Shown: positions 33,646-44,759 of the stretch, piece by piece | How the letters are laid out: every line of letters begins with the position of its first letter | Position numbering within the stretch: position 1 is the stretch's first letter | Origin: Pictodentalium vernedei | Lineage: Eukaryota > Mollusca > Scaphopoda > Dentaliida > Dentaliidae | Assembly: GCA_031216915.1 (NCBI GenBank) | Contig: CM062294.1 | Span: forward strand, 28,148,985-28,212,984 | DNA: 64,000 bases | Reading direction: 5' to 3' | Made by a program: the position numbers and the translations under genes | The notes under the pieces: model-generated | Seen by the model: only the letters and a program-made list of their open reading frames with translations | Database searches by the model: none | Told to the model about the DNA's origin: nothing

Positions 33646-34943
33646 GACGTTTTCGAGTCTATACCTGCAGATAGACAAATAGACAAGCAAGATTACTCAA
33701 ATATATAGATAGACTATATGGGGGCCCGAAATTGTCACTGCGCATGCGCAAAGATTGACTAACACCCCATAGCCGACGGTGGCAAATCACTACCTGGTGG
33801 AACGTACATACAAACCCCAGGTTTTGTCCCGATCGCAAAAGTAGTTCCGAGATTGTCACTGCACATGCGCGAAGGCGGGCTCCACTCTGGGTCCGATGGG
33901 TGAAAAAGCTTCCCGGGACCGGAATATATACGCCTGCCAAGTTCCGTCCTAATCAACCCATTCGATTTCGAGTCTATAGCGAACACACAGGCAGACAGAC
34001 AGATATGTGAAGACGGGCCCCCACCCAGGTCCAATGGGTGGAAACCTTCCCAGGACCAAACTACATGTGCATGCCGAGTTTCGTCCCGATATGTCCAGAC
34101 GTTTTCGGGTCTATAGCAAATCCACAGACAGACAGACACACACACAGACACAGACAAATAAACTCAAATGTTTAATAGACTAGGTCGAGGACCCACTCCG
34201 TACAGGAATGATTTACATGGACAGCTGAGCCGAGCATGAGCAATTTGAGTGGCCCAGGACACTGCAGGATGGAACTTACATACAAATCTCAGGTTTTAAG
34301 CCAATCGGCACAGTCGTTTTCGTGATTGTAACTGCGCATGTGCTAAGATGGCCCCACCCACATGTCCGACTCGCGGAATAGATTAAAACCTTCCTGGGTT
34401 GTGGTAGGGGCCATCTTCGCGCATGCACAGTATTGATCGCGAAAACTACTGGGCCGATCGGCACAAAACTTGGTGTTTGTACGTAGGGCCATCGGTTAAT
34501 TATTTGCCACCGTCGGGCATGGGGTGCGGACCTGTCTTCGCGCATGCGCAGTAACGATCTCGGACACTACTGGGCCAAACTGGACAAAACTTGGGATTTG
34601 TATGTATGGTAGTGATTTGCCACCAGCGGCTCTGGAGTGGGGGACCTATCCTCGCGTATGCGCTATGACGATCTCGGTAACTACTGGCCCGATTTGAGCG
34701 AAACCTGGGATTTGTATGTCGGGAATTAACTGGCCTCTGTCAGCTATGAGGTGACAGCCTATCTTTGTGCATGCACAGCGATGATCTCGGAAACTACAAT
34801 TCCGATTGGGACGAAACCTAGAATTTGTATGTACATTCCACCGGGTAGTGATTTGCCACCGTCGGCTATGGCGTGTTAGCCAATCTTTGCGCATGCGTAG
34901 TGACGATCTCTGTAGCCCGGACGAAGTCGGGCACCACAGCTAG
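33646..34943. mobile_element. Helitron-like element with internal repeats
   Basis: Degenerate units of about 115-125 bp with GAAACTTGGGATTTGTATGT, CGATCTCGGAAACTACTGGG and GCGCATGCGCAG. Units left of about 34350 are inverted relative to those on the right. The right end has a bulged stem GCCCGGAC / GTCGGGC (34915-34932) and then CTAG before T (34940-34944), the CTRR-T arrangement of Helitron 3' ends. The 5' end and any Rep/helicase gene are not seen; the gap may hide part. Confidence 0.55.
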
Positions 34944-34954
34944 TCTACTACATA

Positions 34955-35043
34955 TTTCAGCTTGTGTGTCTCTGTGTGAGTGTGTGTGTGCGTGTGAGGG
35001 TGTGTGTGTGTGTCAGGGTGAGGGTGTGTGTGTGTGTGAGTGA

Positions 35044-35079
<36 letters not shown>

Positions 35080-35488
35080 TTGTCTTACCAACTTGACGAG
35101 GTAACTAGACAAAAGAGTTTGCGTGTTTCGCCTTACCGAGGTACAAAAGACAAAAGAAACCCTTTACCTCGGTTGTTTTCCCAGAACTGTACCGGCAAAA
35201 CGAGGTTGAAACCGTTAGTCCACACAAAGGACAGACAATGGGGTACCTCGGTATGTAGGGAAAACAAGACTGTGTGTGTGTGTGTGTGTGTGTGTGCGTT
35301 TGTCTTACCAACTTGACGCGGTAACTAGACAAAAGAGTTTGCGTGTTTCGCCTTACCGAGGTACAAAAGACAAAAGAAACCCTTTACCTCGGTTGTTTTC
35401 CCAGAACTGTACCGGCAAAACGAGGTAGAAACCGTTAGTTCACACAAAGGACAAACAATGGGGTACCTCGGTATGTAGGGTAGACAAG

Positions 35489-35559
<71 letters not shown>

Positions 35560-36010
35560 TTGTCTTACCAACTTGACGAGGTAACTAGACAAAAGAGTTT
35601 GCGTGTTTCACCTTACCGAGGTACAAAAGACAAAAGAAACCCTTTACCTCGGTTGTTTTCCCAGAACTGTACCGGCAAAACGAGGTAGAAACCGTTAGTC
35701 CACACAAAGGACAAACAATGGGGTACCTCGGTATGTAGGGTAGACAAGACTGTGTGTGTGTGTGGGTGGGGGGGGGGGGGGGGGTTGTCTTACCAACTTG
35801 ACGAGGTAACTAGACAAAAGAGTTTGCGTGTTTCGCCTTACCGAGGTACAAAAGACAAAAGAAACCATTTACCTCGGTTGTTTTCCCAGAACTGTACCGG
35901 CAAAACGAGGTTGAAACCGTTAGTCCACACAAAGGACAAACAATGGGGTACCTCGGTATGTAGGGAAAACAAGACTCTGTGTGTGTGTATGTGTGTGTGT
36001 GAGTGTGTGT
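34955..36010. repeat. Four ~190-bp units separated by GT tracts
   Basis: Units begin at about 35076, 35297, 35557 and 35785, each with GTCTTACCAACTTGACGAGG, TTACCGAGGTACAAAAGACA and GGTACCTCGGTATGTAGGG. The units are nearly identical. The spacers are (GT)n of different lengths, the longest about 65 bp (35491-35556), and a G run precedes the last unit. Open frames here are GT-repeat artefacts. Confidence 0.92.
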
Positions 36011-36109
36011 GAGAGAGGGTGTGTGTTTGAGGTTAAAACATCGCACTGGCACAGACATTTCCTACTGAAACGTTTTTTTTTCCTTTTAATATGCCGCTGT
36101 GTGTGTGTA

Positions 36110-36310
36110 TGTTCGTTATGGACTCGAAAACGGCTGGGCCGATCGGGACGAAACTTAGCATGCGTATGTAGTTCGGTCCTGGAAAGGTTTTCCATCCATC
36201 GGACCTGGGGTGGGGGTCCGTCTCCGCGCGCGCGTGCGCAGTAACGATCTCGGAAACTACTGGGGCGATGAGGCCGAAACTTGGGATTTGTATGTAGGGC
36301 CATCAAGTAG
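36110..36310 (+). repeat. Outlying units of the Helitron-like repeat
   Basis: GGGCCGATCGGGACGAAACT and GAAACTTGGGATTTGTATGT match units at 34440-34830. They lie on the far side of the GT block. Confidence 0.65.
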
Positions 36311-36424
36311 TGATTTCAGAAAAAAAACTTCATTTTATAATAGAGAAACTCGTCTGAATTTAAAGACACTTCAACAGCAGAATCGTTCAGTGTCGATAAA
36401 AGCTCTACAAGCGGGGGAAACCGG

Positions 36425-36590
36425 AGTCCCCCAAGCCTCTCTTCCCATCCCCACCCTCACAGACAACGTCGTGGTGAGCACGGACGAGCAGCTATCAGCT
36501 CTCCAACATCAAGACGTACACAATCGACGTGCAGTGCGCCTTAATGCACGGTGTCATTGTGACCCACACGAGCAAGCGAGTTCAGACAGC
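36425..36590 (-). mobile_element. SINE body fragment
   Basis: On the minus strand it keeps a GGCGCACTGCACGTCGAT-like stretch and the AGCTGCTCGTC region of the SINE body, without an intact head or tail. Confidence 0.6.
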
Positions 36591-36951
36591 CAGCGATGCG
36601 TACTAACAATGTGTATTTCTTTGTCGACATTTGTGTAAGGAACGGGAAAACGATAAATTCGAAGATTTTAATAATATTTAGATGAGCTTAAAGAGTAGCT
36701 AAAACCGTATTCTAAAATCGCAAGCCTCAAGATCCCCCCCCCCCCCCCCCTATGCACAGAAGCCATAACAAGACGCATAAAACAGAGTTGCCCCAAAATA
36801 TCCGCACAAGCAATATTTATAGTATAATGCAATATTCAAGTATTCCTGCATACTTGCAGACTGACTGGGAGGAATATACCGATTGAAACTGCGTTTTATA
36901 GAATGGATATGTGCGGTCAGCTGCCACCGGACTGAAGGCGTCAAACACTGA

Positions 36952-37198
36952 CCACTTACCCAACATAAAGACGAAAACGGCCCGAACATTGACCACATTA
37001 AGCCTAAAATAGCCTTAAATATCTCCAAAATTTCTCGCAGACCTATTGACATTTGGATATTATCAGAATCGGCTTTTTGGGTTCTAATGATATCCAGATG
37101 TGAATACAATGTGTAGTTTCATTGAAAATAGGTGGAACTTATTCTGGAAAAAAATACGAAATTTAATAATCTCAATAAGTGCCGTGTTAGATAAAGGG
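36952..37198 (+). mobile_element. MITE with piggyBac-like ends, diverged
   Basis: Ends ACTTACCCAACATAAAGACG and GATAAAGGG followed by TTAA (37199-37202). The left TTAA is lost. The middle differs from the other TTAA elements. A C tract precedes it (36736-36751). Confidence 0.55.
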
Positions 37199-37365
37199 TT
37201 AAAGTGCCAATTTTTTTTGCATGGATTTCCCAAAGCAATTGGTCAATATAAGTGTGGGTCGAATTATACAAAGTTCCATCAGTGAGAAAGGCAAATTCTA
37301 TGATTTAACTCTGATCATATCGCGCGAATAATTTTAGCCTTTGAAAACTGGGAAATATTTTACTA

Positions 37366-37578
37366 CAAAAGTTGTAAAAACGTTACTACAAAAGTGGTGA
37401 CTTTGTTTTTTTATGACAAAAGTGGGCGACAGTTACTACAAAAGTGGAGACCTCATTTTACTACAAAAGTGGGCGACGTTAGTACAAAAGTGGTGAGCTA
37501 CCACAAAAGTGGGCGTTTTCTACTACAAAAGTGGTGAGCTACCACAAAAGTGGTAATTACTACAAAAGTGGGCGTCAC
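37366..37578 (+). repeat. Cluster of CTACAAAAGTGG motifs
   Basis: About ten copies of TACTACAAAAGTGG or TACCACAAAAGTGG, often followed by GCG, at irregular spacings of about 16-35 bp. All are on one strand. It abuts the 5' truncation point of LINE-X copy 2. Confidence 0.85.
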
Positions 37579-37579
37579 A

Positions 37580-38446
37580 GGTATATCCTTTCACCAATTC
37601 TTTTTGCAAAGTACATCAAAGATTGGGGAGATAAGTTCCTGCATAGCGACGAGGGGGTAGCAGTTGGGGAGATATGGGAACGAATGGAGACTCGAACTAA
37701 ATGAAAGCAAAATCAATTTTTCCCGTGGGTTGTAATGTGGAACCTACTCAAAAGTGGAGAGTGGGGGAGTTCTGTATTCCGAAACGTAGCAGCAAACGTC
37801 TCAGTGTAGGATAGACATGTGACTACGAGTATTTAGGGGTAAATACAAACATTACCGGAAGAGGGATCTCCGGAAACCATAGGAATAAGCTAACTGCGAA
37901 GGGGAAGCGAATCCTTAATCAAATGAAACATACAGGGAGAAACAGCTTCAATAAGGTTTTCGTGGGGGAAAACAATTTGGAAGATGGTGGGTGTACAAAG
38001 TATAACATATGGTACGGAATTGATACCTCTAAACCAAATGGCTTTAAAGAGCTTGGAAACCCCGAAGAATGATACAAGATGATGGATTACGGGGTCTAGT
38101 AATGTCGCAGCACTAGAAGCTGCAATAAGGGGTGAGCTTGCGGGTGAGGATTGAAGACAGGATAGATTTAATGAAACTCTTAGCTCCCTGACAGCCGATG
38201 GTGTAAATTAATGTTTCAGAATATTTGGAATTCAAACATAAAGACAGGGTGGATAGGCCAATTGACAGAAGAATGGGGGTACGGGATGTCATCAAGCAGT
38301 TCGTCTCAGGCTGTTGGGAGGAGAGAAGAGGCGTAGGGATAACGCGGCATTTGGGAGAACATGGCTAATCAATGCCTTCTCGCTTGAGAACCGCTAGAAA
38401 TCAGCGGCCGGCCAAAATGTTATTATTATTATTTATTATTATTATA
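37580..38446 (+). pseudogene. LINE-X 3' half, copy 2
   Basis: Begins inside the reverse transcriptase region (TATCCTTTCACCAATTC matches 47298 onward) and ends with GCCGGCCAAAATG(TTA)n. Frames are broken throughout, and the segment that encodes the cysteine/histidine motif in the other copies is deleted near 38230-38280. Confidence 0.8.
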
Positions 38447-39051
38447 GCTTCCAGCACTCTATCTGTTAAAACGGACAGAGAATTTACAATCAAATCGCAA
38501 CTGTGGCAATCCGGTCAATAGTCTGTATCGCGACTGTGGCGATCCTCTTTTCTGCACACTATGAAATTTCGACGGTTGATAAATACACAATCGGCACACC
38601 TTAGATTCTATTTTCTTTCTTTTTGAATGCTGTCTTTATTTCGCAATATTATTTTTAGATTTTATTTTTGACTTCTTCATGCGCTGGTGTAAGTGTGACG
38701 CGACCAGATCACGATGTGATCGAGAGAAAAGACCATACACGTTTTGCGAATAAACCACTGCATATGTATTTATAGGTCTAGCCATTCACAAGTGCGTCGC
38801 TAAAGGCTGTCGAGGTGTTTGACACCCACCAATAGTTTTTTATGCTGACAATTTCCGTTACTGGAAGAGATTTACAGGAAAGTTAGCTCTCCTTAATTTC
38901 CTAAAGGTGTCAGTAAATTTAGCACTAAGGGTGTGAGAATTTTCCTGTTGAGTAGTATAAAAATACGGAAGTTGGCTTTTTACAATTTTTCTCTTTTGTT
39001 CGCTATTATTCTATTTTGACCATCTTTTATGTGCCGTAACGTTATCTCTGT
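38447..39051. other. Unassigned DNA
   Basis: AGCTTCCAGCACTCTATCTG at 38450 is the dispersed end motif noted at 28986. Nothing else recognised. Confidence 0.4.
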
Positions 39052-39365
39052 TCATTTTATCAAACAATCATATTGATTTTGTCCTGAAAAACACGAAAAA
39101 CGACATGTATCACATAATGTTTTCCGATTCCGTATCAAAAAGAGGACTCATTCTGATTCCGTATCAAAAGGACGACTCGCTTCGCGTAACGCGATGGGCT
39201 GTCATAACAGACGCACGAATACATTCTTTCTGCGTTTCAGTGGTCGACCCAACATTATGTCCCAAAACTGTTTTAATAATTTAAGATTTTATCTGTTTAT
39301 GTGACAGAATTGTTAGATAAATGAATTATCATGATAATGTGCATGTCCTGTGATTTGCATCCAAT
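39052..39365 (-). repeat. Repeat family B, copy 2
   Basis: Reverse complement of 1840-2400 without the nested MITE. TTAA at 39281-39284 is the empty site. Marks: GATTCCGTATCA twice, GAATTATCATGATAATGTGC. Confidence 0.8.
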
Positions 39366-40207
39366 TGTACTTGGCAAGGGACTCAAATATATACCAACAC
39401 CGCAAAGTTCCCACCAGGTCCTTCCTCACTGAAGACATTCAGCTGTTTCATAACAGAATGCGACTTCGCGTCATCCATGCTGATATATCACTCCGATGAT
39501 GAAACTCATCAATTAGCCTCCATCACATGGAAGCTCACACCCCTGCACAATGCAGGGCGGCGTTAACCTGAACCCCGGGCCTTTGGCCCTTTGGGGCTGA
39601 CCTCTGATCCACCTATGGTGACCACATACTTACATTCGCCACCGGCGTCAGTTTGGAAGTAGTATCCATGGGCACCCCGCCCATCTATAAACATAGGAAC
39701 CTACCTATGGTCTACACACAAACGCCCCACCCCCACATTTCTACATAGAATTGAGGCGCGTACCACCATACACGACAACGGACATACCTCTACGTGGCCC
39801 AGCCACGCCCGTGGCCCCGCCACGAACGAACATCTACGACCCACCTACCGCGGGTCTCATTCACCACACTACTAAGACGCCACAGAGGCGCTTTGCTGCA
39901 CAGCGAAATGGGCCACCAGTGCCCCCTTATGTTACAGCAGTCAGATGCCATACCTGAAGCTTGCGGGCGAGCCTAGTGGTCTCTCTATCCCTTTATATAC
40001 ACGTCACGGCCACTACATGCATATTCTTTTATCACTAATAAATTTTCAAGAAGTGTCGAGTTTTCAGCTGTAATCCTTACTGACTACACCCCACTCACCA
40101 CGATCAGTCATCTACTCGACGGCCCAAGTCATTAACACTATTACTGCTGATTTCCACCAAAATAGATAAACAGAGATTATACAAAAAGAGTAATAATGTG
40201 ATTGGCA
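39366..40207. other. Unassigned, locally GC-rich DNA
   Basis: 39530-39970 is clearly more GC-rich than its surroundings and has open frames up to 68 codons, but no family features. It could be a decayed element or exon. Confidence 0.4.
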
Positions 40208-40215
40208 ATTTATAT

Positions 40216-40799
40216 TAGGGCTGCGCGGTATATCGATAAACCGATATATACCGGTATTCAAACCAATATCGACTGAATACCGGTTCAATTACAAAAATAT
40301 CGGTTTATCGTCATTATTCATTTACCCACAATTTAATTTTCAAGATGTCTTGAGTTTTTTAACTGTAGCCCCAAATGAATAATATTATGCTTTTACGCAA
40401 TTAATCGTCTGCATGTGCTCACGTAATATATAATTTCAGCAGTTGGAAAAATAATGTTAAAAAATTTCAACAAAACTATATCATGTGACCCCTCATTGGA
40501 ACGAGCTCGTTGAGCTCGTTCCAATGAGGGGTCACATGATATTGTTCTGTAGATTGTTTTTTTTGGAAAATCTGATTACCTTTTTTATTAAAATAATAAA
40601 TTTTGATATCGTCTGCCTTGGGTAAAGATTTTTCGAACCACGTCATCAAGGCATGCTAATTCGTTACGACTGTGATGCCTCAAGCCTCTATTGTGGTACT
40701 TATGTTCATTTTTCTGAACAGTTTTCGATATACCGGTATACCGCGGTATTTTTTTGAATACCGATACCGGTATTCAGTTTTGAATATTGTGCAGCCCTA
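40216..40799. mobile_element. hAT-type MITE with GGGCTGCRC ends
   Basis: Termini TAGGGCTGCGCGGTATA / GCAGCCCTA with ATACCGGTAT-rich inverted arms. Flanked by perfect 8-bp ATTTATAT (40208-40215 and 40800-40807). Its centre carries a second palindrome (40479-40552). Confidence 0.9.
40479..40552. repeat. Palindrome with the shared GGAACGAGCTCG core
   Basis: TATCATGTGACCCCTCATTG.. and complement meet at GAGCTCGTTGAGCTC. The core is the one in the TTAA elements, but the flanks differ (TTCAACAAAACTATAT). A sister copy is at 41219-41300. Confidence 0.85.
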
Positions 40800-41129
40800 A
40801 TTTATATTATGCCTGAATTAACAATGAAATATGAACAGGGCTTGGTTTTTACACTATAAAGATCGAATTATCTGAAAAAAGCACAGGTATGAGTTCCAAT
40901 AACAGACAAGCGGCTCAACACGGGGGTCTGTTAACTGAAACTTTGCAGTCGCTTCTCAAAAATAATATATAATTTTGTCTGGTTAAAAAAGCCACTCTGA
41001 AGGCGTTTTGTGACAATCAACACTTAACATAATGTATCAGTTACTTTTTATTTGTATGCTAATCAGAAACTGCGAAACCAAGGGGTAGGTCGGACACACA
41101 CCCCCTTTTTCAATAGACGTACCACATCA

Positions 41130-41385
41130 TTACATAATGTTTTTAACAATTTACGCAACTCACATAATATCAGTATTTATTGTTTTAATTATTGCCTTTT
41201 AAAAATTTTCAACAAATTTCAACAAAACCATATCATGTGACCCGTCATTGGAACGCGCTCCACGAGCTCGTTCCAATGAGGGGTCACGTGATATGGTTTT
41301 GTTGAATTGTTTTGGAAACTCTATTTGTTCACATGCTTAATTTGTAAATTACCCAGGTGGATCCGGCCGATTCGTTAGGTAAAGG
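41130..41385. mobile_element. MITE with the shared palindromic core
   Basis: Contains CATATCATGTGACCCGTCAT..GAGGGGTCACGTGATATG around CGCTCCACGAGCTCG. Outer end GTTAGGTAAAGGATT is similar to the TTAA family, but the borders are not clean. Confidence 0.65.
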
Positions 41386-43100
41386 ATTTCAAAGTTGAGA
41401 TCAAGCAAATATGTCGATTCACAAGCCTTTATGTTTTATACTATGTGCAAAGAAATTCAGTTGCATATGCCCAATGAATTCCATCTTGAACCAGTTTGGT
41501 CTGGTTTGGTTTGCAGACCTTTAGGACAGTTTAATTCGGGCGCAACGGCAAATATGGATGTGGCCGGCGTGGTTGGAAAAAAACACCGGCATTTTCTTCT
41601 TCTTGGTGTCTATTTTAGGTTTTAGGTTCCCATCTTAAAATGCTAGATAACATCCCCTTGTTATAGGTCTTCACCATTATCACTGGTTCCCACCACCATT
41701 TGACGTAAGTTTACTCGACTAACTCAAGAAGGCTTCTTAGTTTCCCAGTATCGAGCCAAAGGTCTATTTGAATGTAAATTACACATGGCATTTACTTAGA
41801 AATGCCACAAACATGAATATAATAGATCTCCAGCTTTAAGTGCATGATCATGTAGAATTCGCAACAGAAAAGCAATCGTCGTCGACAGTGTCGTATACGG
41901 CATTGTTGACGCCGATTGCTTCTCTATGGCGAACTCTGTGGGTTTTTAAAAAAATATTTATCTGTTGCATTGTTTGATTCGAAGGTAAGCTCTAAGCTAT
42001 ATTACGAGCATCAGGGAAACCTGGCCAACCTTTTATATTGCCGATACACTGCAAAACTTTAGAAAAAGTTTCATAATTTCATAATTTGGGCGCAATTACC
42101 TTATTTGGGCACAGCGTTTACAGTCGTTAGTTGGGAAGAATTTAAAGGCCTGTTGGTTTGGTCTGTTGCGTCTACTTCAAGCTTCTTTCAGACCAAAGGC
42201 AAGCCGTTGAACTAACAAAAATGGTAAAAGTAGAAAAATAAGACTACATCAAGCCGGCCCCCAATACATACACACTTGAAGGAGTGGCTAGCGGGTATTT
42301 ATACATTCTGTGCTACATTGTTACTCAAATTGACTTTGTCGGCTGTTTTGCAGGGATAGCATATTAATCGACGTCCCTCCAACTCCTCGCGCACTCTTTC
42401 ACCCAGCACACTGCTATTAATCCAGGGACCGACCTGGGCATGCGCCAGTGCGTATTTGGCTCTGAAACATCAGAACCTGGCTCTTAAATCTCAGAAATAG
42501 GCTTCTCAGTTGGCGCGTAACTTCTCAGATCATATTTTGATATTCTTTCGATGGATAATCGAGAGAGACACTCTTACATGTATTATATATATGATTATCA
42601 TTTATCATTGTTGTGGAGTGCTTAAGTTAATACTTCAAGTCTTAATTACCAAGCATTAATCTTCACTGTGGTTTCTGATCAAGTCTTGGCTGCCTAAATA
42701 GGCAGCCAAGACTAGATCAGAAACAACAATGAAGATTAATGTTTGCTATAGTGTACTAAATGAAAATGATGAGAGCTATTACATACTTGTGGTGTGTGTT
42801 ACAAACAGCAGTGTGACTCCGTAAATTGAAATCTGGTGCATGAATTGAAAAAATAGGCTCCGAGGCTAGAGCGTATTTTAAATAGTCCTGATCGGTCCCT
42901 GTTAATCCCTAGAAAAAGTAAGACCGTTTTGTTTTATCCAGGTTCAAGATACGTCATAACATCTTAAGGGTATTACCGTTCTCTGTGAATTTGAGGAGAA
43001 GGCCAATCAGTACCCCTAGGCTGTATGTTGAAAATATTAATTGGCCTCTCCGCAAATACTGAATATGAGGTTTTTCAGTTGATACCATGTATTAACAGCG
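41386..43100. other. Unassigned DNA with two hairpins
   Basis: Hairpin 41854-41937 (AGAAAAGCAATCGTCG / CGATTGCTTCTCT). Hairpin 42651-42746 with a strong inner stem (AGTCTTGGCTGCCT / AGGCAGCCAAGACT). No gene recognised. Confidence 0.5.
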
Positions 43101-43215
43101 ACACGTAAAAAAACAAAAAAGACAAGAAAAAAAAAAAAGAAAGAAAAAATCCCAAAAACAAACAAACAAAAAAAAAAATAAAAGAAAAAAAGAAACAAAC
43201 AAAAACAACCCTAAA
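43101..43215. repeat. A-rich low-complexity tract
   Basis: Almost only A with scattered G and C (AAACAAACAAAAA types). Could be an old poly(A)-like tail; no element is visible directly upstream. Confidence 0.8.
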
Positions 43216-43587
43216 AACAAGGGATTAGAAACTTGATACCGTGGTTACTAATTTTGTTGCTTGGTTTGATGAAAGGAAAGCTTTTACGCTGGGACTTCAG
43301 TCATAGTATAACGGCTTTCAGATCATCAAGCATCATCGATTAGGATGAGTTACCATATCGATTACATCGCGACATCTTAGGAGAGGTGAGAGCCAAATGG
43401 AGTTACGACGTTTTTCGCTGACCTTCCAGCAATTCAGATGAACAGAAATCAGTGCACCGGACCGAAGCATGACAGGACACGTATGTCCTTGATAGGTGTA
43501 GTCAAACCTTTATTAAGTTTCCGCCTCTACTCCCACTTATGTTTTCTTCCACCGTATTCCTACACTGCCATTACCCTGTGATACAGG

Positions 43588-43960
43588 ACGCCCGATAGAT
43601 CAGTGGTTTGAGCATCGGACTTTAAACCGAAAGGTCTACAGTTCAATCCTAACCAGTAGTAACTGCGTTGTGTCCTGGGAAAGCCATTTAATCCCCATTG
43701 CACACGTGGGGACATTGTTAACCATGTGTACTAAGGCGCACCACTGCACGTTGTCGGTGCACGTTTCCTTCAGCCACTGCTAACACTGCTGGAACAGAGT
43801 TAATAAGATGGATAATCTGACAGTTGCTAGCCGCTGCTCGGTTTTTCTCTCCGAGCACCCGGATTCCTCCACCCGAAAAACTGTTCGACACGAAATGAAA
43901 GCATCGTTAAATCTCCAAGAAACGAACAAACATGTGATAAAGAAATCGGTCTTACGAAAT
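43588..43960 (+). mobile_element. tRNA-Lys-type SINE
   Basis: Head resembles tRNA-Lys: GATAGATCAGTGGTTTGAGC (A box), an anticodon-arm-like CGGACTTTAAACCG, GGTCTACAGTTCAATCC (B box). The shared body follows (TGCGTTGTGTCCTGGGAAAG, TGTACTAAGGCGCAC, GGATTCCTCCACCCG). More diverged than the copies at 30 and 55 kb. Confidence 0.8.
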
Positions 43961-43993
43961 AAATACCATCAATGTAGAATTACTTGTTCATGA

Positions 43994-44430
43994 CAGAGGC
44001 GGAGGAGCCAGGGGGGGGGGGGGCACAGGGGGCACGTGCCCCTCCACTTTTTTACACAGATATGTTGCGCAGTTACACAATGAGTTAAAATGGACGCATG
44101 GAAACGTGTCAATACACAGGAATTCCTTTAACATTATTTGCAAAACTCCAAACAATATTTAGCCAAAGAATCCCACTTTCGGCCGCTTCGGTCCGATTCT
44201 TCTACTTCAGCTATCTTCCAACTCGAATTCTGGCCTTCGGGTTGGAAGATGGTTGAAGTAGAAGAAATGGGACAGTGACAACACGGCGGCATATTCATCT
44301 AAACGAGAGACTACAGCGAGCCATGGTACATTTACCGATATACGATTGTAACCTTTCTCACACTGGGTCGAACCATGGTAGCCTTGTAAATTTGTGCCCC
44401 TCCACTTTTATCAAGCTTCCGCCGCCCCTG
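43994..44430. mobile_element. hAT-type MITE with GTTCATGA duplication
   Basis: Ends CAGAGGCGGAGGAGCCAGG / CTTCCGCCGCCCCTG. Perfect 8-bp GTTCATGA at 43986-43993 and 44431-44438. An inner hairpin (ATTCTTCTACTTCAGCTATC / GATGGTTGAAGTAGAAGAA) lies at 44170-44275. CCCCTCCACTTTT occurs inside both halves. Confidence 0.9.
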
Positions 44431-44455
44431 GTTCATGATACCCCACTCTAAAGTC

Positions 44456-44563
44456 AGTTGAGTTCAAAATTAACCCAAATCAACTGGGTCGAGTGAATAT
44501 GAACCCAGTTAGGTTCATATTCACTCATCCTAGTTGATTTGGGCTGACTTTTAACCCAACTGG
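44456..44563. repeat. Foldback, AACCCAAATCAACT arms
   Basis: Two nested stems: TTAACCCAAATCAACTGGG.. and GAGTGAATATGAACC / GGTTCATATTCACTC around CAGTTA. Directly after the hAT element. Confidence 0.75.
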
Positions 44564-44759
44564 TTTTAGACAGCACGTTACTTGTGAATTATTTTTGCTT
44601 CCTCTCTGCATATCAATTTTACTGACCCTGATTCTCAATGAACAGACAAATTCTATTGTTGCCCAATTTTGTTGCCCAATTTTGTTTAAAGAAATATTAT
44701 ATATTGCGGTTTTTGTTATCAACTACCCAACAGAAGTACCCGGATGTAAATTCCAACTA

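Noticed and set aside
33456-33690. Open frames across the N gap
   Set aside because: They run through 100 unknown bases.
35494-35688. Protein starting with Cys-Val repeats
   Set aside because: Translation of a GT microsatellite.
37366-37578. CRISPR-like repeats
   Set aside because: Motifs are 12-14 bp with irregular short spacers and no palindromic repeat; eukaryotic context.
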